Shown piece after piece: positions 11,353 through 22,009 of a stretch of 64,000 nucleotides of DNA (position 1 is the stretch's first letter; each line of letters starts with the position of its first letter). The position numbers and the translations under genes were made by a program. Source of the stretch: Stictocephala bisonia (taxonomy: Eukaryota > Arthropoda > Insecta > Hemiptera > Membracidae); the NCBI GenBank assembly GCA_035578905.1, contig JAQJVL010000001.1, positions 6,548,488 to 6,612,487 of the forward strand, read 5' to 3'. The notes beneath the pieces are model-generated. The model was not told the origin of the DNA and searched no databases. It saw only the letters and a list, made by a program, of their open reading frames with translations.

Positions 11353-12275
11353 TACAGGGTGTTTGAAAAGTATGGGGCAAAACTTTAGGAATTTAAATAG
11401 GTAAAAATAAACAAAAACGTTTCTATGAAGATGTGTCTTATCTCGCTTAGTTTGGCTTCTGTCTGTCTGTATCTGTGTTTTTTTTGTTTTTTTTTAATGC
11501 CATATCTCCTAAACAGTATTAGCTATAGTTTTGAAACTTGACATGAATATTGAACTTCACACCACCTAATAAACTCTAAAAATATAAAATAATATTTTTA
11601 CCCATTTCAAAATGGTTGCTATTTAAAAATTATAATGCTAAATTTCATGAATACCAAACCAAAAACATTTACGCTAGCTAATATTTAGCTTAAAAAGAGG
11701 CAAATCGTTTTGTACCTTGTTTGTTACAAACGGACAGTAAATAAGTGAGAAAATATAATTTTATTTTATTTTTGTGAGCAAAATTTGATTGGTGATTTGT
11801 TAAAGTCAATAGACACAAGTACTGTATATAAAAGTTGCAAAAAACATTTTACACACAATCAGAAAAATAACATTTTCTCAGTTATTTACTGTCCAATTGT
11901 AACAAATGAGGCACCAAAAGATTTGCCTCTTTTTTAACTAAATTTTACGTATGGTGACAATTTTTTTATTTTTTACTTTGGTTTTCATGAAAGTTAGCAT
12001 TAAAATGTTTAAACGGCCGCCATTTTTAAACGGTTAAACATATTATTTTATTTGTTTAGGGTATATTAGGTGGTGTCAATTTCAATATTTGTGTAAAGTT
12101 TCAAAATTATAGCTAATACCGTTTAGGAGATATGGTATTTTTTTAAGAAAACACATATAGAGACAGACAGATACCAAACTAAGCGAAATAAGACACATCT
12201 TCATAGTTACTTGTTTGTCAATTTTACCTACTTAATCATTTCCTGAAGGTTTTCCCCACACTTTTCAAACACCTT
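11353..12275. mobile_element. Foldback DNA element, about 0.92 kb
   Basis: The left end TACAGGGTGTTTGAAAAGT at 11353 is mirrored by ACTTTTCAAACACC ending near 12275. Almost the whole interior folds: for example GAAGATGTGTCTTATCTCGC near 11427 pairs with the GACACATCTTC region near 12191, TTACAAACGGACAGTAAATA near 11726 pairs with ATTTACTGTCCAATTGTAA near 11885, and CTTAAAAAGAGGCAAATC pairs with GATTTGCCTCTTTTTTAA. The arms are about 450 bp with a short central spacer near 11815. The CAGGGTGTTT end is typical of non-autonomous Tc1/mariner-type elements in insects. No transposase remains. Confidence 0.85.
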
Positions 12276-12939
12276 CAAGAGAAATTTAACTTGTGTTTTT
12301 TTCAAGAGAACTGTTTCAAGAGAAGTTGTACGTGTGAACCTTCAAACACTTATGTATAGCTGAATATAAATAACATTCACAAAAATAACAATAATCAACG
12401 CTCATCATAAAATATAATCTAAACAACGTACCAAAAATAAATTGATTCTACTTACTGCTGATTGGTTTAGTTATGATAATAAACAAGGAATGTAGTAGAA
12501 AGCAACAGTAACAATGTAATAAGGTAGCATCTAAAAATATTTCCACTAAGTTAAATTTGGTTTAATCACCCATTCCATTGAACACATTCTTCATTGTTAA
12601 AAAGCAATTCCCATATAAATTGATATTTAAGATTGGTTGAGATAGGCAAATATTGAAGGGGAATTACTTTTACATGAGTTGAGAAATGTTTTTACAGGAT
12701 GAGATCAAGGAGATGGCATCCGGAAATTGGCGACGTCCTATTGTTGTGGCACGTACCTTTCACATATGATGTACCTCATCATATTCCTGAAGGAAAGGGG
12801 GTATTTATTAAATGTACTATATTGTGACCACTTTCTGTATAGCGTTTATTCTAAAAATATAGGGTGGTTATAAAGTTCCTTCCCCTCCGATTTTTTCTAC
12901 AATTTACATTTATTTATTTATTTTTTATCTTTTTTTTTA
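12276..12939. other. Sequence without a recognisable gene
   Basis: AT-rich. A short open stretch after TTTTACAG at about 12698 reads DEIKEMASGNWRRP before a stop, but it does not match any receptor exon and I do not call it. A possible transposon end, AGGGTGGTTATAAAGTTCC, lies near 12862. Confidence 0.35.
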
Positions 12940-13960
12940 GTTATGGAATTCATTATATAGGTAAATGCTCTAACTTTTTATCTACTATCAGCGCAGAAAT
13001 TATAAGTTTGAGATTTGTTTTCTAAGGAAGTTATAGGTTGACGAAAAATTTAATCACACAATCGTTTTCCTCGTTTAATTATTTTTATCCTAGTTGGAAC
13101 TAAAAAGGTACCGGAAATTTAACTAGTTTTTACTGTACATCAAATTTACACCGTTATTACTAAAAAAAACGTTTATGTATCGCGTTTGTATTTTAGTACC
13201 TGATTAATAGGAATTTTTACTTTAAGTTTTATCGATTTTAGAATTTTAACTTTTCAAGAAAAAAAGTTCTTATAAATTCCTTGAAATATTGTTTCCTTGG
13301 TTTCTACAGGTCGTAAAATTGTCTTGTAATCCTAATGGTATGTGTAGTTACGATCCATAACTTTATTAAATGTAAATAAATGTGGTGAGTTTAAATCGAT
13401 TTATCTCAATTCAGAATAACTTTAAATTGGTAAACTTAAATTGATTTAAATAAGTATAAAACTACTGTATTTATTTATAAAAATAAAATTAATGTACCTT
13501 CATTATACACGTCATAAGGATTACAACAAACCTAGTTATTAATTATAAGACGTTTTGAAGCCAAAAAGGTTGTTTCAATTAATTGATAAGAAATTTTTTC
13601 TCGAAAAGTTAATATTTTTAAATTGATGAACCTTATAGAAAGCATTGCAATCAATGAGGAATTAAAATATAAAAGCAATACATAAACGGGTTTTGTAGTA
13701 ATAACGGTGTAAATTTAATGCACAGTAAAAACTAGTTAAAATTCCAGTACTTTTTTGTTCCAACTAGAATAACAATTACAAATCCTGGAAATAAAATTTT
13801 ATAATTCATATTTCATAACGTACAACTAAACGAGAGAAACAATAGTGTGATTCGATATTTCGTAGGCCTATTGGTTTCTTAGAAAACGACCTTCAAACTC
13901 GGGTGCACACAATTTCTGCGCCGACAGTAATTCATTAGATAAATTCAGTGATATTTGTCT
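12940..13960. mobile_element. Second foldback element (different family), about 1 kb
   Basis: Two arms of about 450 bp are inverted: CAGCGCAGAAATTATAAGTT near 12989 pairs with AATTTCTGCGCCGACAG near 13910; TTAACTAGTTTTTACTGTAC near 13118 pairs with CACAGTAAAAACTAGTTAA near 13721; AAATTTACACCGTTATTACT pairs with AGTAATAACGGTGTAAATTT. Divergence between arms is noticeable, so it is not recent. A further single arm of the same family lies at 14955-15205. Confidence 0.8.
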
Positions 13961-13989
13961 AAATAGGATAAATTTTACCAACAATATTT

Positions 13990-14335
13990 GTATGTGTTTC
14001 AAAATGGTAAAAATTTAAAAATGTCATTGATAAATATCTAAAACAGCAATGTAATCTGTAAATGGCACCATTTGAAACTTATATAGTGAGGCAAACGAAA
14101 ATATTCAGTAATATATCATATTTATATAAACGTTCTTTAGCAGTTTGTGTATCTTAACCTAAACCGTTTTTTGAGATGTATAGATTTGTTTTTCATTAAA
14201 ACAGACAAACTGGCAGAAAACCATTCGAGATGGGACACTTGTTATGTTGTGTTATTTGTTAGTATTGATTATTCTGCTTAACAATGTGATAATATTTATT
14301 GAAATGGTTGTGGAACACTCCGTATAGTGGTAAAT
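13990..14335. mobile_element. Half of a foldback-type element related to 42088-42637
   Basis: The stretch AAACCATTCGAGATGGGACA at about 14218, then CTTGTTATGTTGTG, ACAATGTGATAATATTT and an end GTGGAACACTCCGTA, matches the right half of the element at 42088-42637 (AAACCCATTCAAAATAGGAC, TTTGTTATGCTGT, ACAATGTGGCAATATTT, ATATCCTGTA). Only one end is recognisable. Confidence 0.5.
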
Positions 14336-14553
14336 AGTCAAATTGTCTTTCTTTCACTGTTCTCGTAATTTACTAACGTTTTTATATCAGCAGCAGTTGA
14401 AGTTGAGGTAATGGGTGAATTCCGAATGTGCGATTTGATAATCTGCATGTATATCCTATGTGTTGTCAAATCGTCATTTAAATTTGAAATTGTTCAATTT
14501 TTATTGTAAGACATTATTTCTTATCTCTTAATCAACATGACTGGTTGTTGCAG

Positions 14554-14663
14554 TCGTGGTACGACTACAAACTCCAGTGGGATCCTCGGGAGTACGGCGG
14601 TGTCGAGATGCTCCATGTTCCATCTGACCACATCTGGCGGCCAGACATCGTCCTCTACAACAA
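14554..14663 (+). CDS. nAChRalpha: nAChR alpha, 110-bp exon: loop D to loop A
   Basis: Acceptor TTGTTGCAG ends at 14553 and donor GTAAGC starts at 14664. The frame begins at TCG and reads S, then [20 protein letters not shown], then [15 protein letters not shown], ending with two bases (AA) completed by T of the next exon to give N. This is extracellular ligand-binding domain: the WYDYKL stretch is complementary-face loop D and the DIVLYNNAD stretch loop A of the acetylcholine site. The 110-bp length and phase agree with the conserved nAChR exon at this place. The preceding exon, usually 45 bp, was not located upstream. Confidence 0.96.
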
Positions 14664-14737
14664 GTAAGCCCTAAAACGCCCACTTACCTAATACTTATTA
14701 ACCAATCATTCAACTAAGTGACCCATATCTTTACGTG

Positions 14738-14860
14738 GAATCCGAACCACGTAGCATTGGTCATATTTTCAGCTAACTGACAAGCCTCATACTGTTATCT
14801 CTTCCACTCAACATTTGGACCCTGACAAGCACCAAACATGGACAGCCATGTCTTCTCTAG
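14738..14860 (+). repeat. Copy 1 of an unclassified duplicated segment
   Basis: CGTGGAATCCGAACCACGTA, GGTCATATTTTCAGCTAACTG, CAAGCCTCATACTGTTATCT and CATGGACA line up in order with the segment at 16648-16775 in the same orientation at roughly 75 percent identity by eye. Copy 2 has an open frame (16597-16782) but copy 1 does not preserve it. Confidence 0.6.
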
Positions 14861-14954
14861 TAATGTCTACGCCGATGACAACTGTCGGACGTGTCGATAT
14901 AAATAGGATCGAACATAGAACACTTAACCTACCATCTTCACAACACTTTTTTCA

Positions 14955-15205
14955 ATACCGTCGGCGCAGAAATAATGTGTACTCAAGCTTTAAGTTTTTT
15001 TTTAGAAACTAAGATAGGCCTACCAATAGAAAATCCAGTCACGCCTGTGTTTTCCTAATTTTATTTTACGTTATGACATGTGCATTTTTAAATTATATTA
15101 TAAGTTTCACTAATTTGTATCCTAGTTTGAACAAAAAAGTACCAAATTTTAACTAGTTTTCACTGTGCGTAAACTTTACACTTTTATAATAAAAATTAAT
15201 TTTTG
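14955..15205. mobile_element. Single arm of the second foldback family
   Basis: GTCGGCGCAGAAATAATGTG, a TAGAAACTAAGATAGGCCTA stretch, CCTAGTTTGAACAAAAAAGT and TTTTAACTAGTTTTCACTGT follow in the same order as in the left arm and the complement of the right arm of 12940-13960. It is about 250 bp and has no partner arm nearby. Confidence 0.7.
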
Positions 15206-16647
15206 ATTTATTATTTCTATGTAAGATAAACATGAATGTAGTAATTTTAATTAAAACTTCCTTTTTTCTAGTGCATTAACTATACATTGCACATTGTACG
15301 AGCGATACAATAGTAACCAAACAAGAATGTTTAAAAGCCTAATTAAAATTAAATTGCATTATTCTTACACTTATAGATTGTGTAATATTGTTGTTCATAT
15401 GTTGGTACTATGCCACAAAGACAACCAGATAAGTAAAGTAATGTTGGTAGTGATGTGATGTTTGTTTACTTCTTCTTGCCATTAATTCTCCCCCTTCTCA
15501 CTTCAAATTAAATTAGGTGGCTATTTCTTTCTCTACATATTTATTTATAAATGCCTTTCCATAAATTGTGTATATCGCTTTAAATAGTCTTAAAACTAAA
15601 TATACTGTTATATATATTATTAAAAATAATACAAAATACAAAACAAATAGAAAAAATCCCTAAAAAGAATATAAAACTTTTGATAGCAGACTCATTCCTG
15701 CATTTTTAAATGAAATAAATTTTTATAAACAATGTTCCAAAATTATACTAAATCTAAAAACATTGACAAAAATACTAAAAACGAAATGAATTGTTTAAAT
15801 AAATGCTTACTCTACCATGCATTTTAAAAGGAAATATATTATTACACATAATATTAAACAATTTACGAAATATAAAACAAATTGACAAGAAAACTTAAAA
15901 ACAAAACGAAACTTTTAATGTGACAATCAATCATGCCCTAACGCAATAGGACGTTTTATTATTATATTGGACTTAACCTATATTACATTTTACTTTAAAA
16001 GAAGATTAATTATTGAGCTTAAAAAATCATTCTTACCAATAAATAAAAATTTTTTTTATTATGAATAATTTTAAGATGTTATTCATGTTGGTATTTTTTT
16101 GAACGTCCAATTAGTTTGGGACAAACAATATTATAAATCGTTTAAATTTCATTGATAATAATAATTTTTAATGACAAAGTCAAATAATAAACGTTCAAAT
16201 TGTAACTAGCGTTTGCATGCAAACTTGAATAATTTGTTTATGACAGAGAGGGCGGCGGTCAGGTCATTTGACCCTCGGCTGCCTCAACTTTGGTTGGCTT
16301 AGTCTATGGTGTACCAATTTTAAATAAATCCCATATTCTAGCCTATTTTACTGCCTTTATTAAGTCTATGGATGAACAGTGTACAACGTTTGGGTACATA
16401 AATACCGTTATCCGTATGTTTGCTGCTACCCATAAAAAGTTGTTATATTTGGTTGTTAAAATGTATTAACCACATTAACTATGTTTTATCGCAGATTTTT
16501 ATTCCCAGATATGAATCTACGACACAACGTTGTCCGTATAGGATACAATGAGTAATTAAATTAATGTAGTATGAGTGTAGTTGACCTACGGTAGCCTTGT
16601 TACTAACTGAACTCGACCTGCCAAGGCAACTAAGGAACCTACAGCTT
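15206..16647. other. Intron sequence without a recognisable element
   Basis: AT-rich intronic DNA downstream of the first exon. A slightly GC-richer patch at about 16245-16310 contains GAGGGCGGCGGTCAGGTC. No coding or repeat unit is supported. Confidence 0.4.
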
Positions 16648-16775
16648 AACGTGGAATGCGAAACTCGTATTATTTATTGGTCTTATTTTCAGGTAAATGA
16701 TAAGCCTGATACTCTTTTCTCTTCCCTAGACAACATCCGGACCATGACTACCAACCTACATGGACACCCCAAACT
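16648..16775 (+). repeat. Copy 2 of an unclassified duplicated segment
   Basis: CGTGGAATGCGAAACTCGTA, GGTCTTATTTTCAGGTAAAT, AAGCCTGATACTCTTTTCTC and CATGGACACC correspond to 14738-14860, about 1.9 kb upstream in the same orientation. The surrounding open frame 16597-16782 has no recognised motif, and its absence from copy 1 argues against coding. Confidence 0.6.
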
Positions 16776-16923
16776 TTTTTAGCACACTGATAGTAAACAT
16801 TGAGCAGATATTTATTTATTATCATAAATAAATTATGATAAAAAATCAGCATCACTTATTTTTTAGAATAAAAATATGAACGTAATCCAAACGAAATATA
16901 AATGTTTAAAGAACAGTGTTCTC

Positions 16924-17254
16924 GGATCTTTTCCGTTAATTCACTACCACTTGATAAATATTCTTTTGCTCTAAAAACTGTTCCCCAATCATTTTTACGT
17001 CCACTGTTGTATTCCTTATCTGCCAGGAATCTGATATCGCTGGCCTTATCTTATCGCTTTCCAAGAACTTACACATGGAGAACGCATTCGGCGGTAAGTC
17101 AGTCATTGGATTTACCAGTTTGTGACCAACTTTAGTAGCCAACTGACTTAACCTAACCTGAGCTAAACTAATATAACCTAACCGTAATTGCGATAAAAAA
17201 ATTAGTGGTAATGAAGTAACAGAAAAGTAGTGGTAGTGAATTAACGGAAAAGGT
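16924..17254 (-). mobile_element. MITE copy A (terminal TTCCGTTAATTCACTACCAC), carries a small ORF
   Basis: The ends are inverted: GGATCTTTTCCGTTAATTCA at 16924 and its complement TGAATTAACGGAAAAGGTCC ending at 17254. The terminal motif is doubled at the right end (AGTGGTAATGAAGTAACAGA before AGTGGTAGTGAATTAACGGA). Inside, near the right end, is a TAACCTAACC (TTAGG-like) stretch. Three further copies lie at 29770-30043, 39881-40213 and 50506-50841. No transposase is present and the superfamily is not assigned. Confidence 0.88.
16936..17139 (-). CDS. 67-codon ORF inside MITE copy A, unknown function
   Basis: On the minus strand the frame reads ATKVGHKLVNPMTDLPPNAF, then CKFLESDKIRPAISDSW, then IRNTTVDVKMIGEQFLEQKN and ends YQVVVN with the stop codon lying inside the terminal inverted repeat. 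It has no clear ATG at its upstream end, and the open frame continues upstream to 17286. The same frame is open in copies B (partly) and D but has a stop in copy C. Copies A and D share 55 of 67 residues. Of roughly 16 base differences between them about 13 change the residue, so I see no sign of purifying selection. It could be a fragment of a transposase or a captured host exon. I do not recognise a domain. Confidence 0.35.
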   Translation of the reverse strand, partial: ATKVGHKLVNPMTDLPPNAFSMCKFLESDKIRPAISDSWQIRNTTVDVKMIGEQFLEQKNIYQVVVN

Positions 17255-17332
17255 CCGAGTTCTCTATTCCGATTGGGTTTAAACATGAAACTCCTATTTC
17301 ATTAAATACTAATAACACTTATTTTTATAAAA

Positions 17333-17333
<1 letters not shown>

Positions 17334-17382
<49 letters not shown>
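17334..17382. repeat. (TA)n microsatellite
   Basis: About 24 uninterrupted AT dinucleotides. Confidence 0.97.
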
Positions 17383-17385
<3 letters not shown>

Positions 17386-17556
17386 TTTGTTGTAATCTTG
17401 CACAATGCACAAATCCTCTGCGCTGAAAGGATTTTCTATTCATAAAAACCATGTATTTGTTGTAGGTTTTTTAGAAAATATTAATACCATATTTCAAGAA
17501 CTCGTTGTAGTATAAAATATAATACACAACAGGTATTTGCTGTAAGTTTTATTTCA

Positions 17557-17822
17557 CCACAGAAGAAAAAGAAACAGAAGCCATTTTCTTACGGCAGAAG
17601 TGAACACCTCAGTGTCAGTTATAGATCGATTTCAACAAATGTACACCTTTATGCACCTGTAGTAAAAATTACTAAGTTTATCTTGAGAATTTTGGATTAT
17701 CAAGAAAGGGACTGACAAAGCGCTGGACCTGCTATCCCATGAGAAACTGGATAAATAACTACTGACACACATTTAAGGCACATTGGATGCAACCTCTCTT
17801 TCTTTCTGCACTGTGCTGTCAC
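17557..17822. mobile_element. MITE-like dispersed repeat, family 2
   Basis: The left part (GAAACAGAAGCCATTTTCTT, then GTACACCTTTATGCACCTGT) matches 21470-21600. The right part (CTGGATAAATAACTACTGAC, then GATGCAACCTCTCTTTCTTT) matches 30750-30860 in reverse, 22840-22905 and 41190-41225. The two ends are weakly inverted (CAGAAGAAAAAGAAACAGA against its mirrored TCTCTTTCTTTCTG), as in a small non-autonomous DNA transposon. Confidence 0.6.
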
Positions 17823-18689
17823 TTAATTATTTACTGTTTACATGATACCTTTTTTAACAACACCATTTTACAGGGAGTTTTTTGCTAGTTTTAATTAGAG
17901 AACAACATTGACAAAATAATTAATAAAATATGTTAATTCTAATGAGGACACATTACAGTACTGACAATAAAATAAGCTATACATCTTATCGTATTGGTAA
18001 AGTTAAATGGTGAACATAATAATTTTACAAGAAAACTGAACTTTTAGGTAATTAAATCGTTTTTAAATTTCCTTCTTTTAAATTGTAACAGTTAAAACAA
18101 TACTCAACTTAAATAATAACTCAACAACTAACAGCTCAAAGTTGAAAATACTATACCCGACTTATCTGCTCTTTACACTTTCCCTCTGTAATTTTATTTA
18201 TGACAGAAGTTTCTCACTTCATAGTGATAAAGGTCATTTAAATGAAGGTCGTAAACTGATAACCCTAATTTAAGAGCCGTCTTCAAGTCAACCATACGTG
18301 ATGGGCTACAGTTAAGTTGACGCGCTATCTACGTCTCGCTGCAGGCTGCCATTTCCTCCCTCTCTCTCTAACGATATTCTGATGCAAGTTCAGTCAGATA
18401 AGCGTGCGGGCCCTCTGGGGCTTTTAACACCACTATAGACGGTACTTTGTAAAATTCTGAATACCAATAAAAGCATTTGACGAATTTTATACAGCTTTTA
18501 TGGTCGTGGGAAAATTTTTATGATCCGAGTTTCCTGTACGTTAACAGGATTCAATTGTCCACCAAAATATACTGGTGGATATGGATATAACGTATGTCTT
18601 TCAATGTCAGCTACAAAAGAAAGGTATAAAATAGATTTTAATAACTAGAATATAAAAAAAATCATTTATGGTTTCTTTATTAGCATATT
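17823..18689. other. Intron sequence; GC-richer patch at 18290-18425
   Basis: Mostly AT-rich. The patch GTTGACGCGCTATCTACGTC to GCGTGCGGGCCCTCTGGGGC stands out from the background, but no gene or motif is identified there. Confidence 0.35.
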
Positions 18690-18790
18690 AGTTTTGGTAC
18701 AGATACAATAAGTAAACGTTATACAACACAAATATATTAGAATTTAAGGTTAAAGTGTGCAAATACTATGGTGATCGATTTCGTCAAGCT
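18690..18790. mobile_element. Single arm of the ACAGTACAAGTAAACGTCACAC foldback MITE family
   Basis: GGTACAGATACAATAAGTAA, ACGTTATACAACACAAATAT and ATACTATGGTGATCGATTTC follow the same order as the left arm of the complete copy at 37379-37660. The other arm is missing. Confidence 0.65.
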
Positions 18791-18814
18791 ACGTTTAAAC
18801 TCCATCACACTATA

Positions 18815-18960
18815 AATTAAATTAAATGAAACGTGTCTTTATTAGGCGGAGTGAGGACTATTAAGTCCTCTCTTCCACTTAACCTTAAAATACAATGAGT
18901 CACTATGAATGAGCAGAGGTATTCATAAAAGAATCAAATTATGTTTAGAATATAACCCAT
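18815..18960. mobile_element. Probable LINE 3'-end fragment
   Basis: TTTATTAGGCGGAGTGAGGA, then TTAAGTCCTCTCTTCCACTT, AACCTTA resembles untranslated ends of insect non-LTR elements as I remember them. There is no coding sequence, so the assignment is weak. Confidence 0.25.
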
Positions 18961-19499
18961 AACTATTACTGTGCATATTTAGTATTTGAATAATTTTATC
19001 ATAGATTGAGACTACTACGAATATGGAACTAGACAAATCTCCAGAGGGCCCATAAACGTACTTAAAAGAAAAAAAACTCTAATTTCACCTTCTCTGTATA
19101 GAAAAAAACTCGAACAAGAAGTATGAGTAACGGCATTATATTACAGTGTAGTACTCCACCATTTAGTAAGAAGGTATCTGTTTTGACATATAGAGTGTGC
19201 TGTTAAAGATTTGACTACTTGTTTATATCAAGTTTCCTGTAGACAGAGCACATCGAACTCCTGACATTTTACAAGCACATCCTTCACTTATTGGTATTGT
19301 TAACTCATATGTATTTAGTTCCAAGCTTCAGGAATGTTACTTAACTAATAAAATAAGCTTTATTTTGTGCATTATGGTGTAAATATTAACTTTTTACTGT
19401 TATAAACTGACGCTACCGCAAACAAGCAAAGCAAACGCAGCCGAATTTTGACGAGTCCACCCGAACAGCCGGATTTACTGCTTGTTTGTGCTTCAACGT

Positions 19500-20385
19500 G
19501 CTGAAATCTGCTGAAGAGACCCACGCACTAGTCCATCATTTCACTGGGCAGATTCTCCTTCGAGAATTGTATCCGTTCCGAAACGTTGCTGTGCAATCTG
19601 ATTAGAAGTTTCAACCTTTCGACAAATTCGACTAAAACAAGTTTCATTAACTTTTGTCTTCGACAGTAAGAATATGAATATAAACCTTGCATTATGATCG
19701 ATGACGAATATCTGAAGGAAACTAAATCAGTCAAATTCCTGAAATTCACCTTGATCCTGAGCTGACCTAGGATGATCAAATTTGTTCTAAAGTTTCATTA
19801 AACATTTTTTACGAAAACTTTCAAATATTTGCTCCCTGGAAGTCTATAAAATAGCCTCTTCTCGGCTGATAATCCCCCATTTGGCATATGGTGTAAAACT
19901 CTGGGGAGACTGTTCTAAATAAAAACTAGAGAGAGTATTTCGAATCCAAAGGAAAGCAGTTATAATAAACAAAATAACTAAAACTCTGAGAGGCGTGTTG
20001 AGGCGCTTCCTTGGAGCTTGAGTTTCTGACTCTGCCCTGTCTCTATATTTTCTATGTGTTCCTGTACTCTCGCTCGAAGTGCACCATGGTGCGGGGCTGG
20101 GACACTCACCACTATGAAACTAGAGGCAGAGACAACTTGCGGGCTCAGCAACACAGAACATTGGCTTAAGAGCACCTGCCATCACAGATGAATCAGATTA
20201 ATCAATAGGCTTGCTGAAGATGTCAAACAAATTCAAAATCAAAATCGATTTAATAGTCAACTTAAACGCCCCTTAATGGCAAAACGCGTTCTACTGAGTT
20301 AACGAGTTCATAATGAGCTACTGGGACAAGAAAGGTAAATCATCCACATCAAAAAGGGGCCTGATGTCTAAATGAATGAATAAAT
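19500..20385 (+). pseudogene. LINE reverse-transcriptase C-terminal remnant
   Basis: In shifting + strand frames the sequence reads IDDEYLKETKSVKFLKF (about 19695-19745), then SRLIIPHLAYGVKLWGDCSK, stop, KLERVFRIQRKAVIIN (about 19860-19970), then ELEFLTLPCLYIFYVF followed by HHYETRGRDNLR (about 20010-20140). These are the conserved blocks after the catalytic palm and the tail of Jockey/CR1-group non-LTR retrotransposon proteins. Several stops and frame changes make it dead. The 3' end runs into AATGAATGAATAAATGA, a plausible tail repeat near 20375. 5' truncation is typical of such insertions. It lies in the intron after the first receptor exon. Confidence 0.8.
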
Positions 20386-20584
20386 GACCGTGTGACTGTC
20401 ATATTTGTATTTCGAATGGATGATGAATGAATGACATTATTTCAAATTTTTTATAAGATATTTTATAGTAGCACTTGTGATATACTGGTTTTTATGCAAT
20501 GAATCTAACTATTACTACCCTAGATGCATTTCTAGAACAATCCATAATATTCGAGAGTATTCCAAAACATTCCAAAATGCTAGA

Positions 20585-20597
20585 GAACATTCCAGAA
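20585..20597. promoter_or_regulatory. Heat-shock-element-like triplet
   Basis: GAACATTCCAGAA fits the inverted GAAnnTTCnnGAA rule exactly, and TTCTAGAA lies upstream near 20530. The surrounding DNA (20525-20620) repeats ATTCCAGAACATTCC-like words, so chance in a low-complexity repeat is a real possibility. Confidence 0.3.
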
Positions 20598-20822
20598 CAC
20601 TCTGAAATATTGTGGAGTGTTGACTGGACTTGAAGACTCCTGCTTTTCTCACTGTCAACTATACTACCTGCTCTCAATAGTTTTCAATAAAATTGTTTTT
20701 GATCTTAAATTTCAATGTCTATCCTTTTTTCCCAACTACTTCACTATCTCATATGAAATCCATGAGCCAAGTCTAGTTCCCCACCTGGATATTGAATAAA
20801 CTCTAGCAACATTTTGTGGTAG

Positions 20823-20860
20823 ATTCTAATAGAGGTAGAACATTCTACCTCTATTAGAAT
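20823..20860. repeat. Perfect 18-bp inverted repeat with 2-base spacer
   Basis: ATTCTAATAGAGGTAGAA is followed after CA by its exact reverse complement TTCTACCTCTATTAGAAT. It is an almost perfect 38-bp palindrome in otherwise AT-rich intron DNA. Confidence 0.95.
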
Positions 20861-21469
20861 AAGATTAGAATATAGATAATCTAAAAGAAAAAGAGTTCTT
20901 AGATTATGGTCAATATTACCTATTGTCAATGTCAAAAAGCTCATCTATTTATGACCTATGATATAGGTCTACATACTATCGTTGAAAAACAAATTCTACT
21001 TGATACTTTTTCTGGCCTTCCTAATCCTATAAACTTAACACTAATTTATTAAAAATCTTGTCTTCTACATTAGAGATGATAAGGATGATATTTTTGTAGG
21101 TTTGGTTTTCGTAACAATTATTATTAATTTAAAATAGTTATGTTGATTTTGTAAAATCTATTTTTTTAACTTTACATATTTTTTATAATTTTCTACTCAT
21201 AAATATAAACATTACTAGTTTGTACTAATTAATCAAACACTTAAGTGAAGCTCTTCTTGGAGCCTGAGTATTTTGGTCAAGACTATTTGACCTATATTTC
21301 CTCTTCTTTGAGATTATTAATAACCTTAAATTAAAAAAAAAAAATACCTTTAAAATTAATAATAAATACTTACAATTAAATTTATTGAACTGTTTGAAGT
21401 ATTTTAATGTAAATATTTATAATACTTAAGAGTTAAGTGTTACACGAGTCTTGGAAGAACTCTTTCTTT
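20861..21469. other. AT-rich intron without a recognisable element
   Basis: No open frame or repeat is supported. Confidence 0.4.
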
Positions 21470-21600
21470 TGCCACATAGGAAAAATAAACAGAGGTCGTT
21501 TTCTTATGGCCTCAGTAAACGACTCAGTAGCAGTTAATTTAGATTACAACTAATGTACATCTTTATACATATGTAGCAATAATTACTTCGTTTTTCATGC
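21470..21600. mobile_element. Left half of MITE family 2
   Basis: AAATAAACAGAGGTCGTTTT, CTTATGGCCTCAGTAAACGA, then ATGTACATCTTTATACATAT parallels 17557-17680. The missing right half may be the piece at 22840-22905, which would mean later insertions, including the LINE fragment at 22010-22425, split it. Confidence 0.5.
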
Positions 21601-22009
21601 AGGATTTAGGGGTATTTATTTTTTCATTTTATTTATTTTATTTTACTAATGCTATAAAACAGCGTATTATGCCTATTACATTATAGCTTTAAAAAATAAA
21701 AGTCTTTACATAATACTCAAAATGAATATAGGATAGCAAAATAGGAATATAATATAATAAGACTCATAAGTTCACACACCATCCGATCATCTTCTTCTAC
21801 TAAACCTAAAATAAATAGTTTTTTATACATCGTATTAGCGACATACACAATAAATAACTGAAATAAATTAAAATAATAAACAGCATACTAAATAAAACAA
21901 CAACAAAACCGTAAAAACAGACATGATAACAACAATTTAACATTACAGCAATAACAATAACAAACTAGATAAAGAAATGAAAAAATAACAAATATAAATC
22001 TCAACAATG

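Noticed and set aside
12698..12760. Possible small exon after TTTTACAG
   Set aside because: The short reading does not match any receptor segment and has no good donor.
16597..16782. 62-codon open frame
   Set aside because: Part of a duplicated segment whose other copy does not preserve the frame.
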